64,000 bases of DNA, from contig JALEOD010000024.1 of assembly GCA_022767345.1 (NCBI GenBank), positions 62,001 to 126,000 of the forward strand, written 5' to 3'. Numbering within the stretch: the stretch's first letter is position 1; every line of letters begins with the position of its first letter. The notes beneath the pieces are model-generated. The model did no database searches, was not told where the DNA came from, and saw nothing but the letters and a program-made list of their open reading frames with translations. Shown here in pieces: positions 44,474-53,145 of this stretch. The translations under genes and the position numbers were made by a program. This stretch comes from Emergencia sp. Its GTDB lineage: Bacteria > Bacillota > Clostridia > Peptostreptococcales > Anaerovoracaceae.

Positions 44474-44792
44474 ATTGTTTTCTATAACTATATTTTGAAG
44501 TGCTTTGTTTTGATTGATTTAAAGACCAGTAAGATTACACAAGGATGTGGGATAGATGGACATGTACATTAGTATGTATGATGAATTGAAACGCAGTGAA
44601 GATGACAATCCTACTCTCGGCATCGTACTTTGTACAGAAACAGACGAAGACATAGCGAGATATTCTGTTATGCATGGCAGTGAGCAGCTGTTTGCATCAA
44701 AGTACAAATTATATCTTCCTACTGAAGAGGAACTTCGGGCAGAAATAGAGAGCCAGAAGGCGATTTTTGCGCTGCAGCAGGAAACAATTTGA
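44474..44792 (+). pseudogene. Truncated, frameshifted YhcG/DUF1016 PDDEXK nuclease remnant
   Basis: Bases 44474-44530 encode IVFYNYILKCFVLIDLKTSK, the PD-(D/E)XK core end of YhcG-type nucleases. Small indels near 44535-44555 break the frame, after which MDMYISMYDELKRSEDDNPT, LGIVLCTETDEDIARYSVMH and LASKYKLYLP-type sequence (here FASKYKLYLPTEEELRAEIE) continue to the normal end at 44792. The N-terminal two-thirds is missing. This is a dead gene, probably left from a defence or mobile locus. Confidence 0.8.
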
Positions 44793-44872
44793 GTTTATAT
44801 TCGGCAGATTAGTTATAATGCTACTCTGCCGGATTTTTCTTTTTGCAAGAAAAATACAAGAAAAATTTTTCC

Positions 44873-44895
44873 AACACTTTGCGCTGATGATTCGT
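44873..44895 (+). promoter_or_regulatory. Possible autoregulated ECF promoter
   Basis: CAACAC (about 44872-44877) and CGTTAT (44893-44898) have about 17 bases between AAC and CGT, similar to the AAC/CGT pattern of ECF sigma promoters, 50 bp before the sigma gene. Match is partial. Confidence 0.35.
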
Positions 44896-44945
44896 TATAT
44901 AAGTGTAAGACGGAGCAACAGTTGAATTCCGGGAAAGGAAAAGCA

Positions 44946-45440
44946 ATGACAGAAGAATATACCGAAAAGCTGATGGAGCAGCTTTATAAACAGCTGTATC
45001 CCCAGCTGGTCAGGTGGTGCCGGGCGATGACCGGTGATCCACGAACGGCGGAAGAATTAGTGCAGGAGGCCTTTCTTCGGGGACTGCTTCATGAAGACGT
45101 TTTAGCGGGGCTTAGCGAAAGTCAGCAGCGGGCATGGCTTTACCGAACCGTAAAAAATCTGCATATTGATTATGTTCGCCGCAAAAAGTGGGAGCTGTCA
45201 GTGGACAGCTTTCCGGAAACTCAGGCGGCAGAACTGTCAGAGGAAATGTTTATGGTAGAGTGGGGAGAACTGCTGATGCGGCTTCCGAAACTGGAACGGC
45301 GGATTTTTGTACTTCGGTATTTGCACGGCTATACCTCAGGACAAATTGGGGATATGCTGCATATGCCGGCGGGCACAGTGCGTGCAAAGCTTCATGAAGC
45401 CAGAAAACACCTTCGTCAGGGACTTGGCGATGGGAAGTAA
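44946..45440 (+). CDS. ECF-type RNA polymerase sigma factor
   Basis: The start at 44946 follows AAAGGAAAA and gives 164 residues. Region 2 reads YPQLVRWCRAMTGDPRTAEE, LVQEAFLRGLLHED and AWLYRTVKNLHIDYVRRKKW. Region 4 reads LMRLPKLERRIFVLRYLHGY, TSGQIGDMLHMPAGTVRAKL. It is a normal ECF length. No classical transmembrane anti-sigma gene follows; instead a soluble repeat protein starts 49 bp downstream, which may be its regulator or target. Confidence 0.9.
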   Translation: MTEEYTEKLMEQLYKQLYPQLVRWCRAMTGDPRTAEELVQEAFLRGLLHEDVLAGLSESQQRAWLYRTVKNLHIDYVRRKKWELSVDSFPETQAAELSEEMFMVEWGELLMRLPKLERRIFVLRYLHGYTSGQIGDMLHMPAGTVRAKLHEARKHLRQGLGDGK

Positions 45441-45489
45441 AATCTTTAATTTGAAGTGTGGAAAAGATGTCTGAAAGGAGAAAATTTAG

Positions 45490-46686
45490 ATGAAGAATTT
45501 TATTATTAACGCTTGCATATGCGACACAAGAAGAATGCAGGGGGAGGCATACAGCGGCTATGAGTCCATCATTATCAATGCGGAGATTCTGCTGGTCTGC
45601 GGGCGCAGCAGAGGAATCCTTGCGAAACTGCCGGTAATTCAAAACTGTGGTTTAACGGTGGAGGTTGACGACGATGCAGATATAGATGTGAATGTTGTAA
45701 ATGGAGATTTTGAGATTACAGAGGATACGATAGTAGAGGAAAACAGCATGCTGATAGTCAACGGCTGTTTGAAGGTAGAAGCAGGAGCAGAGGCGGTGCT
45801 CAAGACTTATCAAAAGATTGTAGTTGCAGGTACTTTGCAGATGCCAAAGAGTTTGAGCGGATTTTTGAGCCGGATTCAGATTGATGGCGCAACAGAAATT
45901 TATCCGGACGGATACACTGTGCTGGAAGATACGCTTATGATAGACAGACTTTTCACTTTGCGTGCCGAGGAGGAAGGGCGGTATTACGTCAATGGGGAAA
46001 CGGTTATTTGCAGTGAATTTGTGGATTTGAAAAGGCTCATAGAAAAGAAGGTGCAGATTGTGACGCCAAGACTGATTTTGCCGGAATCCATGATAGAAGA
46101 ATCTACGAAAATTTTCAATCTGCAGACAGAATATGTGACAGTGCCGGATGGAATGAAACTAATCTACGGTGATGCGCAGCTGAATGATTTCTTGCTGCAT
46201 AAGCATGGCGGCAGCCTTTTTGTTTATGGAGATTTGAGCGCTGATCGAACGGCAGATATGGGAACGCTTGCAAAAGAAATTAACAGACTGGAGGTTACAG
46301 GAACGGTAACTGTGACAGAATCCCAGAAAGAAGACTTCCTTAAAATCGGGGCGGTATATAAGGAACTGAAAGTGGTAAAGGGCGGACATCTGCTATCGGA
46401 CAAATTGAGAGTGAAAGTCGACCAGCCGCTTCTTGACAGCTGCCCGGACGGAATCGAGATTTGTGATGTATTAAAGGTAGTTATTGACAGCGACGTAAAG
46501 GCGGAGACTATTTTGGAAAAGCTGTCGCTGCATGACTGCGCAAGGGTAGTATGCAGCCCGGAACAGGAAAGTGCGGTATCGGCGGTCAGTGAAGATGTAG
46601 GGCAACTCGGAGAAGGAGAGGAACTAGGACTTTTAGACAAGCTAAAATCGTCCAAAGTTGCCAATGTGGAAAGTTATGTGATGTAG
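45490..46686 (+). CDS. Soluble beta-solenoid-like repeat protein, unknown function
   Basis: The 398-residue cytoplasmic protein has no signal or membrane segment. It consists of short beta-strand-turn units (IIINAEILLVCGR, LTVEVDDDADIDVNVVNGDF, SMLIVNGCLKVEAGAEAVLK, KIVVAGTLQMPKSLSGFL; again SLFVYGDLSADRTADMGTLA, RLEVTGTVTVTESQKEDFLK). This resembles bactofilin or other right-handed beta-helices, but no family is certain. It is encoded right after the ECF sigma factor with AAAGGAG before the ATG, so co-transcription is likely. The C-terminal tail is Ser/Glu-rich. Confidence 0.7.
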   Translation: MKNFIINACICDTRRMQGEAYSGYESIIINAEILLVCGRSRGILAKLPVIQNCGLTVEVDDDADIDVNVVNGDFEITEDTIVEENSMLIVNGCLKVEAGAEAVLKTYQKIVVAGTLQMPKSLSGFLSRIQIDGATEIYPDGYTVLEDTLMIDRLFTLRAEEEGRYYVNGETVICSEFVDLKRLIEKKVQIVTPRLILPESMIEESTKIFNLQTEYVTVPDGMKLIYGDAQLNDFLLHKHGGSLFVYGDLSADRTADMGTLAKEINRLEVTGTVTVTESQKEDFLKIGAVYKELKVVKGGHLLSDKLRVKVDQPLLDSCPDGIEICDVLKVVIDSDVKAETILEKLSLHDCARVVCSPEQESAVSAVSEDVGQLGEGEELGLLDKLKSSKVANVESYVM

Positions 46687-46752
46687 GCATGATGGGAGAA
46701 GTGGCTTAACGAAATCTTGCGAATTTTTTCTGATGAATTTCTGATATTAAAA

Positions 46753-46786
46753 AAATCCTTGCATTTTCAAGGATTTGTGGTATACT
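46753..46786 (+). promoter_or_regulatory. Promoter and inverted repeat of the rpsF operon
   Basis: TTGCAT (46759-46764) and TATACT (46781-46786) with a 16-base spacer. An inverted repeat AAATCCTTG (46753-46761) / CAAGGATTT (46768-46776) overlaps the -35 and could be an operator. The ~75-nt leader contains small hairpins (GCAC/GTGC and GCGTA/TACGC). Confidence 0.6.
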
Positions 46787-46862
46787 AAATAGGCACGCTT
46801 TTGTGCGAATCTCTGCGTAGGCATGAGGCTTACGCCATTTAGTCCATAGGGAGGTGAAACAA

Positions 46863-47150
46863 ATGAAAAAGTATGAAGTTATGTTCATTATCGATCCTGC
46901 TTTAGAAGAAGCTAAGAAGGAAGCTACAGTTGAGAAGGTACAGGGCATCATTGCAGCTGACGGAGAAGTTCAGAAAGTAGATACTTGGGGAATGAGAAAA
47001 CTTGCTTATCCGATTCAGAAGAAGAACGAAGGTTACTATGTTGTAATCGAGTTCGCGGCAAGCACAGAATTACCTAAGGAACTGGACAGAAGACTGAGAA
47101 TCTCTGACGATGTAATGAGACACATCATCATCAGCAAAGACGCAAAATAA
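46863..47150 (+). CDS. rpsF: 30S ribosomal protein S6
   Basis: The 95-residue S6 protein starts MKKYEVMFIIDPALEEAKKE, followed by VDTWGMRKLAYPIQKKNEGY, both highly typical. The ATG at 46863 has GGAGGTG at ideal spacing; the GTG three codons upstream is part of that ribosome site. It forms the conserved rpsF-ssb-rpsR operon. Confidence 0.97.
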   Translation: MKKYEVMFIIDPALEEAKKEATVEKVQGIIAADGEVQKVDTWGMRKLAYPIQKKNEGYYVVIEFAASTELPKELDRRLRISDDVMRHIIISKDAK

Positions 47151-47167
47151 GAAAAGGGGTGTAGTTA

Positions 47168-47623
47168 ATGAATAGTGTAGTTCTAATCGGAAGACTTACC
47201 CGTGACCCGGAAGTCAGATATACTGCAAGCACACAGATGGCAGTTGCAACATTTACGGTTGCCATTGACAGACCTGTAAGAGCCGGCGGAGAGAAGCAGA
47301 CAGATTTTCCGCGCGTAACCGTTTTCGGCAAGCAGGCAGAGAACTGCGAGAAGTATCTGGCAAAGGGCAGATTAGTCGGCGTTCAGGGTAGAATCCAGAC
47401 CGGAAGCTATCAGAACAAAGACGGCGTCACTGTTTACACAACCGATGTTGTGGCAGACAGAGTAGAATTTTTAGAGTGGGGCGACAGACCGCAGAGCAGC
47501 GGTAATTTCGCACCGAGACAGAACGCTTCTTCCGGCTATAGCAATCAGCCGGCCGGCGGCAGCAGCATGCCGGAAGAAATGCCGGATTCATTCCAGGCAA
47601 TTGATGAAGACGTTCCATTCTAA
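47168..47623 (+). CDS. ssb: Single-stranded DNA-binding protein
   Basis: The 151-residue SSB has an OB fold (NSVVLIGRLTRDPEVRYTAS, VATFTVAIDRPV), a Gly/Gln/Ser-rich linker and the acidic partner-binding tip ending IDEDVPF. Its place between rpsF and rpsR shows it is the main replicative SSB. Confidence 0.97.
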   Translation: MNSVVLIGRLTRDPEVRYTASTQMAVATFTVAIDRPVRAGGEKQTDFPRVTVFGKQAENCEKYLAKGRLVGVQGRIQTGSYQNKDGVTVYTTDVVADRVEFLEWGDRPQSSGNFAPRQNASSGYSNQPAGGSSMPEEMPDSFQAIDEDVPF

Positions 47624-47641
47624 GGAAAGGAGATAAGAACC

Positions 47642-47875
47642 ATGATGGATAGAAGACGTGGTGGCATGAGAAGAAAGAAAGTATGCCAGTTCTGCGCTGA
47701 TAAGACAGAAGTAATTGATTACAAGGATACAGAAAAACTCAAGAAGTATATCACTGAAAGAGGTAAAATTCTGCCTAAGAGAATCACTGGAACTTGCGCT
47801 GTACATCAGAGAGAAGTTACCACTGCAATCAAAAGAGCAAGAATCGTTGCATTACTGCCTTACGTTGCAGACTAA
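47642..47875 (+). CDS. rpsR: 30S ribosomal protein S18
   Basis: The 77-residue S18 reads [20 protein letters not shown], then [20 protein letters not shown]. The CxxC pair and the later Cys and His make it the zinc-binding (C+) type. AAGGAG precedes the ATG. It is the last gene of the operon, before a terminator. Confidence 0.97.
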   Translation: MMDRRRGGMRRKKVCQFCADKTEVIDYKDTEKLKKYITERGKILPKRITGTCAVHQREVTTAIKRARIVALLPYVAD

Positions 47876-47892
47876 TTTAAAAACAATGATAA

Positions 47893-47916
47893 AGGAGCCG
47901 TTTAGGCTCCTGTTTT
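47893..47916 (+). terminator. Terminator of rpsF-ssb-rpsR
   Basis: AGGAGCC (47893-47899) / GGCTCCT (47905-47911), 5-base loop, then GTTTTATT. Confidence 0.88.
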
Positions 47917-47929
47917 ATTGTGAATTCTC

Positions 47930-47959
47930 TTGACAACAATCACCCTTGTGCTTTAATAT
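47930..47959 (+). promoter_or_regulatory. Promoter of hisD
   Basis: TTGACA (47930-47935) and TAATAT (47954-47959) with an 18-base spacer, 38 bp before the ATG. Confidence 0.65.
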
Positions 47960-47997
47960 GTTAATGTAGTAAATTGCAAAAAAGAGGTATAGTTAAG

Positions 47998-49257
47998 ATG
48001 AAAATTTTGAAGAAATCCAAGGAGAGAACTGCCGAAGATAATCGGGCTCTCCGTGACAGTGTGACCGCAATTATCGATGATGTATGCCAGCGTGGCGATA
48101 CAGCGCTTCATGAATATAACGAGAAATTTGACGACTGCCATAGAGATGTGCTGAGAATCAGCCGCGAGGAAATTGAGCAGGCTTATGCGCAGATTACGGA
48201 GCAGGAGCTTTCCGACCTTCGTATGGCAAAATCTAATATAGAAAAATTTGCGGCGGCGCAGAGAAGAACCATGACTGAACTGGAGAATTTCAGTCCGCAG
48301 CCGGGGATTTATCTGGGACACAGAATTATTCCGGTTTCTTCCTGCTGCTGTTACGTCCCCGGCGGTGGCTATCCCCTTTATTCCACTGCTCTGATGCTGA
48401 TTACACCGGCAAAGGTGGCGGGGGTAAAGCGCATTGCGGCATGTTCCCCTACTGTAAAGGGGACTTCCAAGATTCACTACAAAACGCTGGTTGCTATGGA
48501 TCTTGCAGGAGCTGACGAGATTTATGCAGTAGGCGGCGCTCAGGCTGTTGCTGCGTTTTCTTACGGAACTGAGGAAATAAAGCCGGTGGATATGATTGTG
48601 GGGCCGGGAAACCGCTATGTGACAGAGGCAAAGCGCCAGTGTTACGGACAGATTGGAATTGACTTTGTGGCAGGGCCCAGCGAAGTTCTCGTTATTGCGG
48701 ACGAAAAAGCGGACAGTAAGACGATTGCCGCTGACCTTTTGGCGCAGGCAGAACACGATCCTAACGCAAAGGGGATTTTGGTAACTACTGATGAATCCTT
48801 CGGAAAACAGGTCATCAAAGATGTAGAAGCGGAGTTAAAGGTGCTTTCCACTGCGGAAATTGCGAAAAAGTCCTGGGATGATTTTGGCGAAGTATTGGTA
48901 GTTGATTCGCTGCATGAAGCGGTAGAAATGTCCAACGAGTATGCGCCGGAACACTTAGAAGTAAATATTGAGAATCCGGATTCTATTATCAGGGATTTAT
49001 ATAATTACGGTTCCCTGTTCATCGGGGGAAATACAGCAGAAGTCTTTGGGGACTATGCATCGGGAACTAACCACACCTTGCCGACTGTGAAGGCAGCACG
49101 CTATACCGGCGGTGTTTGGGCCGGCACATTCCTGAAAACCTGCACCCACCAGAGCATGACGCCGGAGGCCTCAAAAGCAATTGCTCCGCTGGTTGCCAGA
49201 ATGGCATACGGAGAGGGTCTTGAGGGACACGCAAAGGCCGCAGAAGCGAGAGAATAA
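47998..49257 (+). CDS. hisD: Histidinol dehydrogenase family protein, stand-alone
   Basis: The 419-residue protein matches HisD, the zinc- and NAD-dependent enzyme that oxidises histidinol to histidine. Conserved blocks are SCCCYVPGGGYPLYSTALML, VGPGNRYVTEAKR, LAQAEHDPNAKGILV (zinc ligands Gln and His), GDYASGTNHTLPT (Asp ligand) and GLEGHAKAAEAR (His ligand). It has its own promoter and terminator, and no other histidine-biosynthesis gene is in the window, so another alcohol substrate is possible. The start at 47998 is taken as MKILKKSKERT after AGAGG; an upstream start is unlikely. Confidence 0.88.
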   Translation: MKILKKSKERTAEDNRALRDSVTAIIDDVCQRGDTALHEYNEKFDDCHRDVLRISREEIEQAYAQITEQELSDLRMAKSNIEKFAAAQRRTMTELENFSPQPGIYLGHRIIPVSSCCCYVPGGGYPLYSTALMLITPAKVAGVKRIAACSPTVKGTSKIHYKTLVAMDLAGADEIYAVGGAQAVAAFSYGTEEIKPVDMIVGPGNRYVTEAKRQCYGQIGIDFVAGPSEVLVIADEKADSKTIAADLLAQAEHDPNAKGILVTTDESFGKQVIKDVEAELKVLSTAEIAKKSWDDFGEVLVVDSLHEAVEMSNEYAPEHLEVNIENPDSIIRDLYNYGSLFIGGNTAEVFGDYASGTNHTLPTVKAARYTGGVWAGTFLKTCTHQSMTPEASKAIAPLVARMAYGEGLEGHAKAAEARE

Positions 49258-49283
49258 AAACATAATTAAGTAACAACAATATA

Positions 49284-49324
49284 AAACGCTGAGTACAAGG
49301 GAAACCCTTATCTCAGCGTTTTGT
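49284..49324. terminator. Bidirectional terminator after hisD
   Basis: AAACGCTGAG (49284-49293) and CTCAGCGTTT (49312-49321), with a nested AAGGG/CCCTT stem at the top; T-rich on the plus strand, A-rich on the minus strand. Confidence 0.85.
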
Positions 49325-49870
49325 TTAGTTTTCTGCAATCTGAATTAAATTTTGGTAATGTTGCTGATCTGCTTCAGGTATGTCCAAACTATTCATGGCT
49401 TGTTCAATGCTCAAATGAAGATTTTTCATTAGAGATTGAATATTGGAAAGTGTAGTCCTTTCTAAAGTTTTCTTCGTGACTTCCTTCGTTACCTCTTCGG
49501 TCACTTCTCTGGTCACTTTTTCCGTCGTCTCCGCAGTTGCCTTTTCAGCAGCAATCTCCGCCGCTTCCTCCGCTCTGATTTCTATGAATTCCTCCATGGT
49601 GATACTCTGCCATGCCATCTTCTCCACCTCCGCACTATGGGTTCTTAAAAAATCCGCCAAGATGTTTTCTTTGAGGCAGCGCTCTATGGCAGTGTCTACT
49701 GCTTCTTTTCTGTCCTTTCCTGCTGCAAGGCCTTCTCTTACATACCGGACGAGTATACCATACTCTCTCAGCTTTGCACTTCTCTGCAGCACAGGATTCT
49801 TTCTCGCTTCCTCTTCTTCCCCCTCGCTACGTAAATGTAATAAAATTACTGTATTTCTATTATACTCCAC
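49325..49870 (-). pseudogene. C-terminal remnant of a Rpn/PDDEXK transposase-type protein
   Basis: The 181 residues match only the C-terminal half of Rpn-family (recombination-promoting nuclease/putative transposase) proteins: NPVLQRSAKLREYGILVRYV, then AIERCLKENILADFLRTHSA. A heptad-like tail follows (VTREVTEEVTKEVTKKTLER) and an end SIEQAMNSLDIPEADQQHY. The N-terminal nuclease domain is absent, and upstream sequence to ppdK (217 bp) does not supply it. It is likely a decayed gene, though the fragment could still be translated. Confidence 0.65.
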
Positions 49871-50087
49871 TATATCGTCGAGCGCAAGCGAAAATTCCTA
49901 TATGATACTAAAATGTCAATATTTAGAAGATAAAAGTTTTCTTTTTAAAGTTACAATTAAAATTTCTTTCTTTTCTAAAAACTTTTGTCAAATCCCTTGT
50001 GTCCATTTCATATAAAGATTAGAATGTAGGCAAATATTTATAAAGCGTCGAGGAGATTCAGAGATAGTACGCAGGAAAGGAAACCAT

Positions 50088-52715
50088 ATGGGAAAATTTG
50101 TTTATTCATTCAGTGAAGGGTCTAAGGACATGAGAAGTCTTTTGGGCGGCAAAGGAGCTAATCTGGCGGAGATGACCAGAATCGGTCTGCCGGTTCCTTA
50201 CGGTTTTACGGTAACTACCGAAGCCTGCACCCGGTACTATGAAGAAGACCGCAGGATTGGTGACGACATCATCGAGGAAATTTACGAAAAATTGGCGGAG
50301 CTTGAGGCGGTAACCGAGAAAAAGTTTGGCGACAAGGAAAATCCGCTGCTTGTTTCAGTTCGTTCCGGTTCTGTATTTTCCATGCCGGGTATGATGGACA
50401 CCATTCTGAATCTGGGTCTTAACGACGAAACCGTGGAAAGTTTAGCTAAGCTGACAGAAAATGACCGCTTTGCTTATGACAGCTATCGTCGTTTTATTCA
50501 GATGTTCGGTGATGTTGTACTTGAAATTCCAAAGAGTGAATTCGATGTTATCTTTGATGGACAGAAAGAGAAAGTGGGCGCCGCATTTGATGTGGATTTA
50601 ACCACTGACGACTTGAAAGAGATTATCACCGGCTATAAAGCGCTGGTAAAAAAGGCCGTGGGCAGAGATTTTCCGCAGGAACCGAAAGACCAGCTGATGG
50701 AAGCAATCAAGGCAGTATTCCGCTCATGGAATAACGACAGAGCCATTCTTTACAGGAAACTCAACAGAATTTCCGATAAGCTGGGCACTGCAGTAAACGT
50801 GCAGTCCATGGTATTCGGTAATATGGGGGATACTTCCGGCACAGGCGTAGCTTTTACGAGAGACCCGGCAACGGGCAGTAATCAGCTTTACGGAGAATTC
50901 CTTGTGAATGCCCAGGGTGAAGATGTAGTTGCGGGAATCCGTACGCCGAAACCGATTGCAGAGATGGCAGAGGCGTTCCCGGAAGTATATAAAGACTTTG
51001 CGCGCATCGCGGAGATATTGGAAAAACACTATAAAGATATGCAGGACATGGAATTTACGGTGGAAAGAGGAAAACTTTTCATGCTGCAGACCAGAGCTGC
51101 AAAGAGAACTGCCGTTTCGGCGATTAAAGTGGCTGTCGACATGGTCAGCGAGGGCCTGATTACAAAGGAAACTGCCGTAGAACGCATCGACCCTGCACAG
51201 GTTGATCAGCTGCTGCACCCGACTTTTGACGCAAAGGCTGAAAAAGCAGCAGAAACGCTGGCAAAGGGTCTTCCTGCTTCACCGGGCGCTGCGACAGGAA
51301 AAATCTACTTCACGGCTTCTGATGCGGAGACGGCTGTGGAATCCGGCGAGAAAGCCATTCTTGTAAGACAGGAAACTTCGCCGGAGGACCTTGCCGGCAT
51401 GGTAGCTGCAGAAGGCATTTTGACCGCCAGAGGCGGTATGACCAGCCATGCGGCGGTGGTAGCCAGAGGTATGGGTAAATGCTGCGTTGCAGGCTGCTCT
51501 GAAATTATCGTAGATGAAGCGGGCAAAACGCTGATTATTGGAGACGACCGGCTGGAAGAAGGGGATTATATTTCCCTCAACGGCTCTTCCGGTACTGTAT
51601 ACAGAGGGCAGATTGCGACGGTGCAGCCGGAGCTTTCCGGAGATTTTGGCACAGTGATGAACTGGGCCGACGAGATTCGTAAATTAAAGGTGCGCACCAA
51701 TGCTGACAATCCAAAGGACGCAGCCCAGGCACTGGCATTCGGCGCAGAGGGAATCGGTCTTTGCAGAACGGAGCATATGTTTTTTGAGGAAGAAAGGATT
51801 CCGGCAATTCGTCAGATGATTTTAGCGGAAACTGAGGAAGAAAGAAGAACCGCCCTGGCAAAACTGCTGCCGTTCCAGAAGTCCGACTTTAAGGGCATGT
51901 ACGAGGTGATGGAAGATAAGCCTGTGACCATTCGTCTGCTTGATCCTCCTCTACATGAATTCCTGCCGCAGACCGAAGAAGATACTAGAGAACTGGCAGC
52001 CCATACCGGTATTCCATATGAAAAACTGGCACAGACAGCCAGTGAACTTCACGAATTTAACCCGATGCTGGGACACCGCGGCTGCAGGCTTGCTGTGACT
52101 TACCCGGAAATTGCGGAAATGCAGACTCGTGCTATTATGGAAGCAGCTATCGAAGTTGCGGCAGAAAAAGGCGTGGATATCGTGCCTGAAATCATGATTC
52201 CGCTGGTAGGAAGCAAGGCTGAAATTGCTGATGTGAAGGCAACCGTTGTAAAGACTGCTGACGCTTGCAAGGAAGAGGCGGGCAGTCAGATGAAGTATCA
52301 TATCGGTACGATGATTGAAGTGCCTAGAGCGGCTTTGACGGCGGATGAGATTGCAGAAGAAGCTGAATTCTTCTCCTTCGGCACCAACGATTTGACACAG
52401 ATGACTTTCGGTTTTTCCCGTGATGATACCGGAAAACTGATTAAGGAATACGTGGATAAAGGCATTCTGCCTGACGATCCGTTCCAGACCATCGATCAGG
52501 AGGGTGTAGGCCTTTTGGTGAAGATGGCGGTAGAAAAGGGCAGACAGACCCGCCCGAATATCAAACTGGGCATCTGCGGCGAGCATGGAGGCGATCCGAG
52601 AAGTATCGAGTTCTGTCACAGAACCGGACTTGATTATGTATCCTGCTCCCCTTACCGTGTGCCAATCGCAAGAATTGCGGCAGCACAGGCAGCTTTGAAA
52701 GACGTAGAAAAATAA
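50088..52715 (+). CDS. ppdK: Pyruvate, phosphate dikinase
   Basis: PPDK interconverts pyruvate + ATP + Pi and PEP + AMP + PPi; in anaerobes it often works glycolytically. The 875-residue enzyme has an N-terminal ATP-grasp region (GGKGANLAEMTRIGLPVPYG; GMMDTILNLGLND). The phospho-His domain reads GGMTSHAAVVARGMGKCCVA. The C-terminal PEP/pyruvate barrel reads GIGLCRTEHMFFEEERIPAI, FSFGTNDLTQMTFGFSRDD and KLGICGEHGGDP, with the Cys acid/base. Length and all catalytic blocks are intact. AAAGGAAACC precedes the ATG. No PPDK regulatory protein gene is nearby. Confidence 0.97.
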   Translation: MGKFVYSFSEGSKDMRSLLGGKGANLAEMTRIGLPVPYGFTVTTEACTRYYEEDRRIGDDIIEEIYEKLAELEAVTEKKFGDKENPLLVSVRSGSVFSMPGMMDTILNLGLNDETVESLAKLTENDRFAYDSYRRFIQMFGDVVLEIPKSEFDVIFDGQKEKVGAAFDVDLTTDDLKEIITGYKALVKKAVGRDFPQEPKDQLMEAIKAVFRSWNNDRAILYRKLNRISDKLGTAVNVQSMVFGNMGDTSGTGVAFTRDPATGSNQLYGEFLVNAQGEDVVAGIRTPKPIAEMAEAFPEVYKDFARIAEILEKHYKDMQDMEFTVERGKLFMLQTRAAKRTAVSAIKVAVDMVSEGLITKETAVERIDPAQVDQLLHPTFDAKAEKAAETLAKGLPASPGAATGKIYFTASDAETAVESGEKAILVRQETSPEDLAGMVAAEGILTARGGMTSHAAVVARGMGKCCVAGCSEIIVDEAGKTLIIGDDRLEEGDYISLNGSSGTVYRGQIATVQPELSGDFGTVMNWADEIRKLKVRTNADNPKDAAQALAFGAEGIGLCRTEHMFFEEERIPAIRQMILAETEEERRTALAKLLPFQKSDFKGMYEVMEDKPVTIRLLDPPLHEFLPQTEEDTRELAAHTGIPYEKLAQTASELHEFNPMLGHRGCRLAVTYPEIAEMQTRAIMEAAIEVAAEKGVDIVPEIMIPLVGSKAEIADVKATVVKTADACKEEAGSQMKYHIGTMIEVPRAALTADEIAEEAEFFSFGTNDLTQMTFGFSRDDTGKLIKEYVDKGILPDDPFQTIDQEGVGLLVKMAVEKGRQTRPNIKLGICGEHGGDPRSIEFCHRTGLDYVSCSPYRVPIARIAAAQAALKDVEK

Positions 52716-52734
52716 ATGTAAATTGGTAAAAGCA

Positions 52735-52770
52735 AGAGCCCTAAAGGTGTGAACCTTTAGGGCTCTGTTT
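52735..52770 (+). terminator. Terminator after ppdK
   Basis: Perfect 13-bp stem AGAGCCCTAAAGG (52735-52747) / CCTTTAGGGCTCT (52754-52766), then GTTTGATT. Confidence 0.9.
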
Positions 52771-53111
52771 GATTATAAATCATTGTCCATTAAGATTAAC
52801 TTTGACTTGTGGCTTTAACTTATAGCGGGATTTTTTCTAAAATATGTATAAGAGATTCCTGGATTCTTAACCAAGCTTTGAAAAAGCTTATAAAAATGTA
52901 TAAGAACGTTGACAGTAAAACAGATTATCTTGAAATTGCGGACGGAAAACTTGTATTTTATGCATGATTTACTAAACTTTTCGGCATATATGGCTCGTTT
53001 CATAAGAAATATGTGTGTAGAGGGCAGTGAGCTTATACATTTTTAGAAAGAAACAGTGATTTGGGTTAAGAATTGACTTTTTTACAATTAACCAACTGCT
53101 TTAGCTTTAAG
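52771..53111 (+). other. Gene-poor interval with a short coding-like remnant
   Basis: The 341-bp stretch has no credible gene. An open frame at 52863-52967 reads ILNQALKKLIKMYKNVDSK, then DYLEIADGKLVFYA, and looks like the tail of a lost protein that I cannot name. It also contains one AACGTTGACAG (52908-52918), the same motif that is repeated in front of hutI. Confidence 0.35.
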
Positions 53112-53145
53112 AAACAGGGACTGCTCAAAGAGCAGTCTCTGTTTT
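53112..53145 (-). terminator. Terminator overlapping the L,D-transpeptidase stop
   Basis: AAACAGGGACTGCTC and GAGCAGTCTCTGTTT (53112-53145) form a near-perfect hairpin; on the minus strand it ends CCTGTTTCTT. It overlaps the stop codon at 53125. Confidence 0.7.

Noticed and set aside
46753-46776. Terminator for the beta-solenoid gene
   Set aside because: The inverted repeat overlaps a good -35 element and has no T-run after it, so an operator or chance repeat is more likely.
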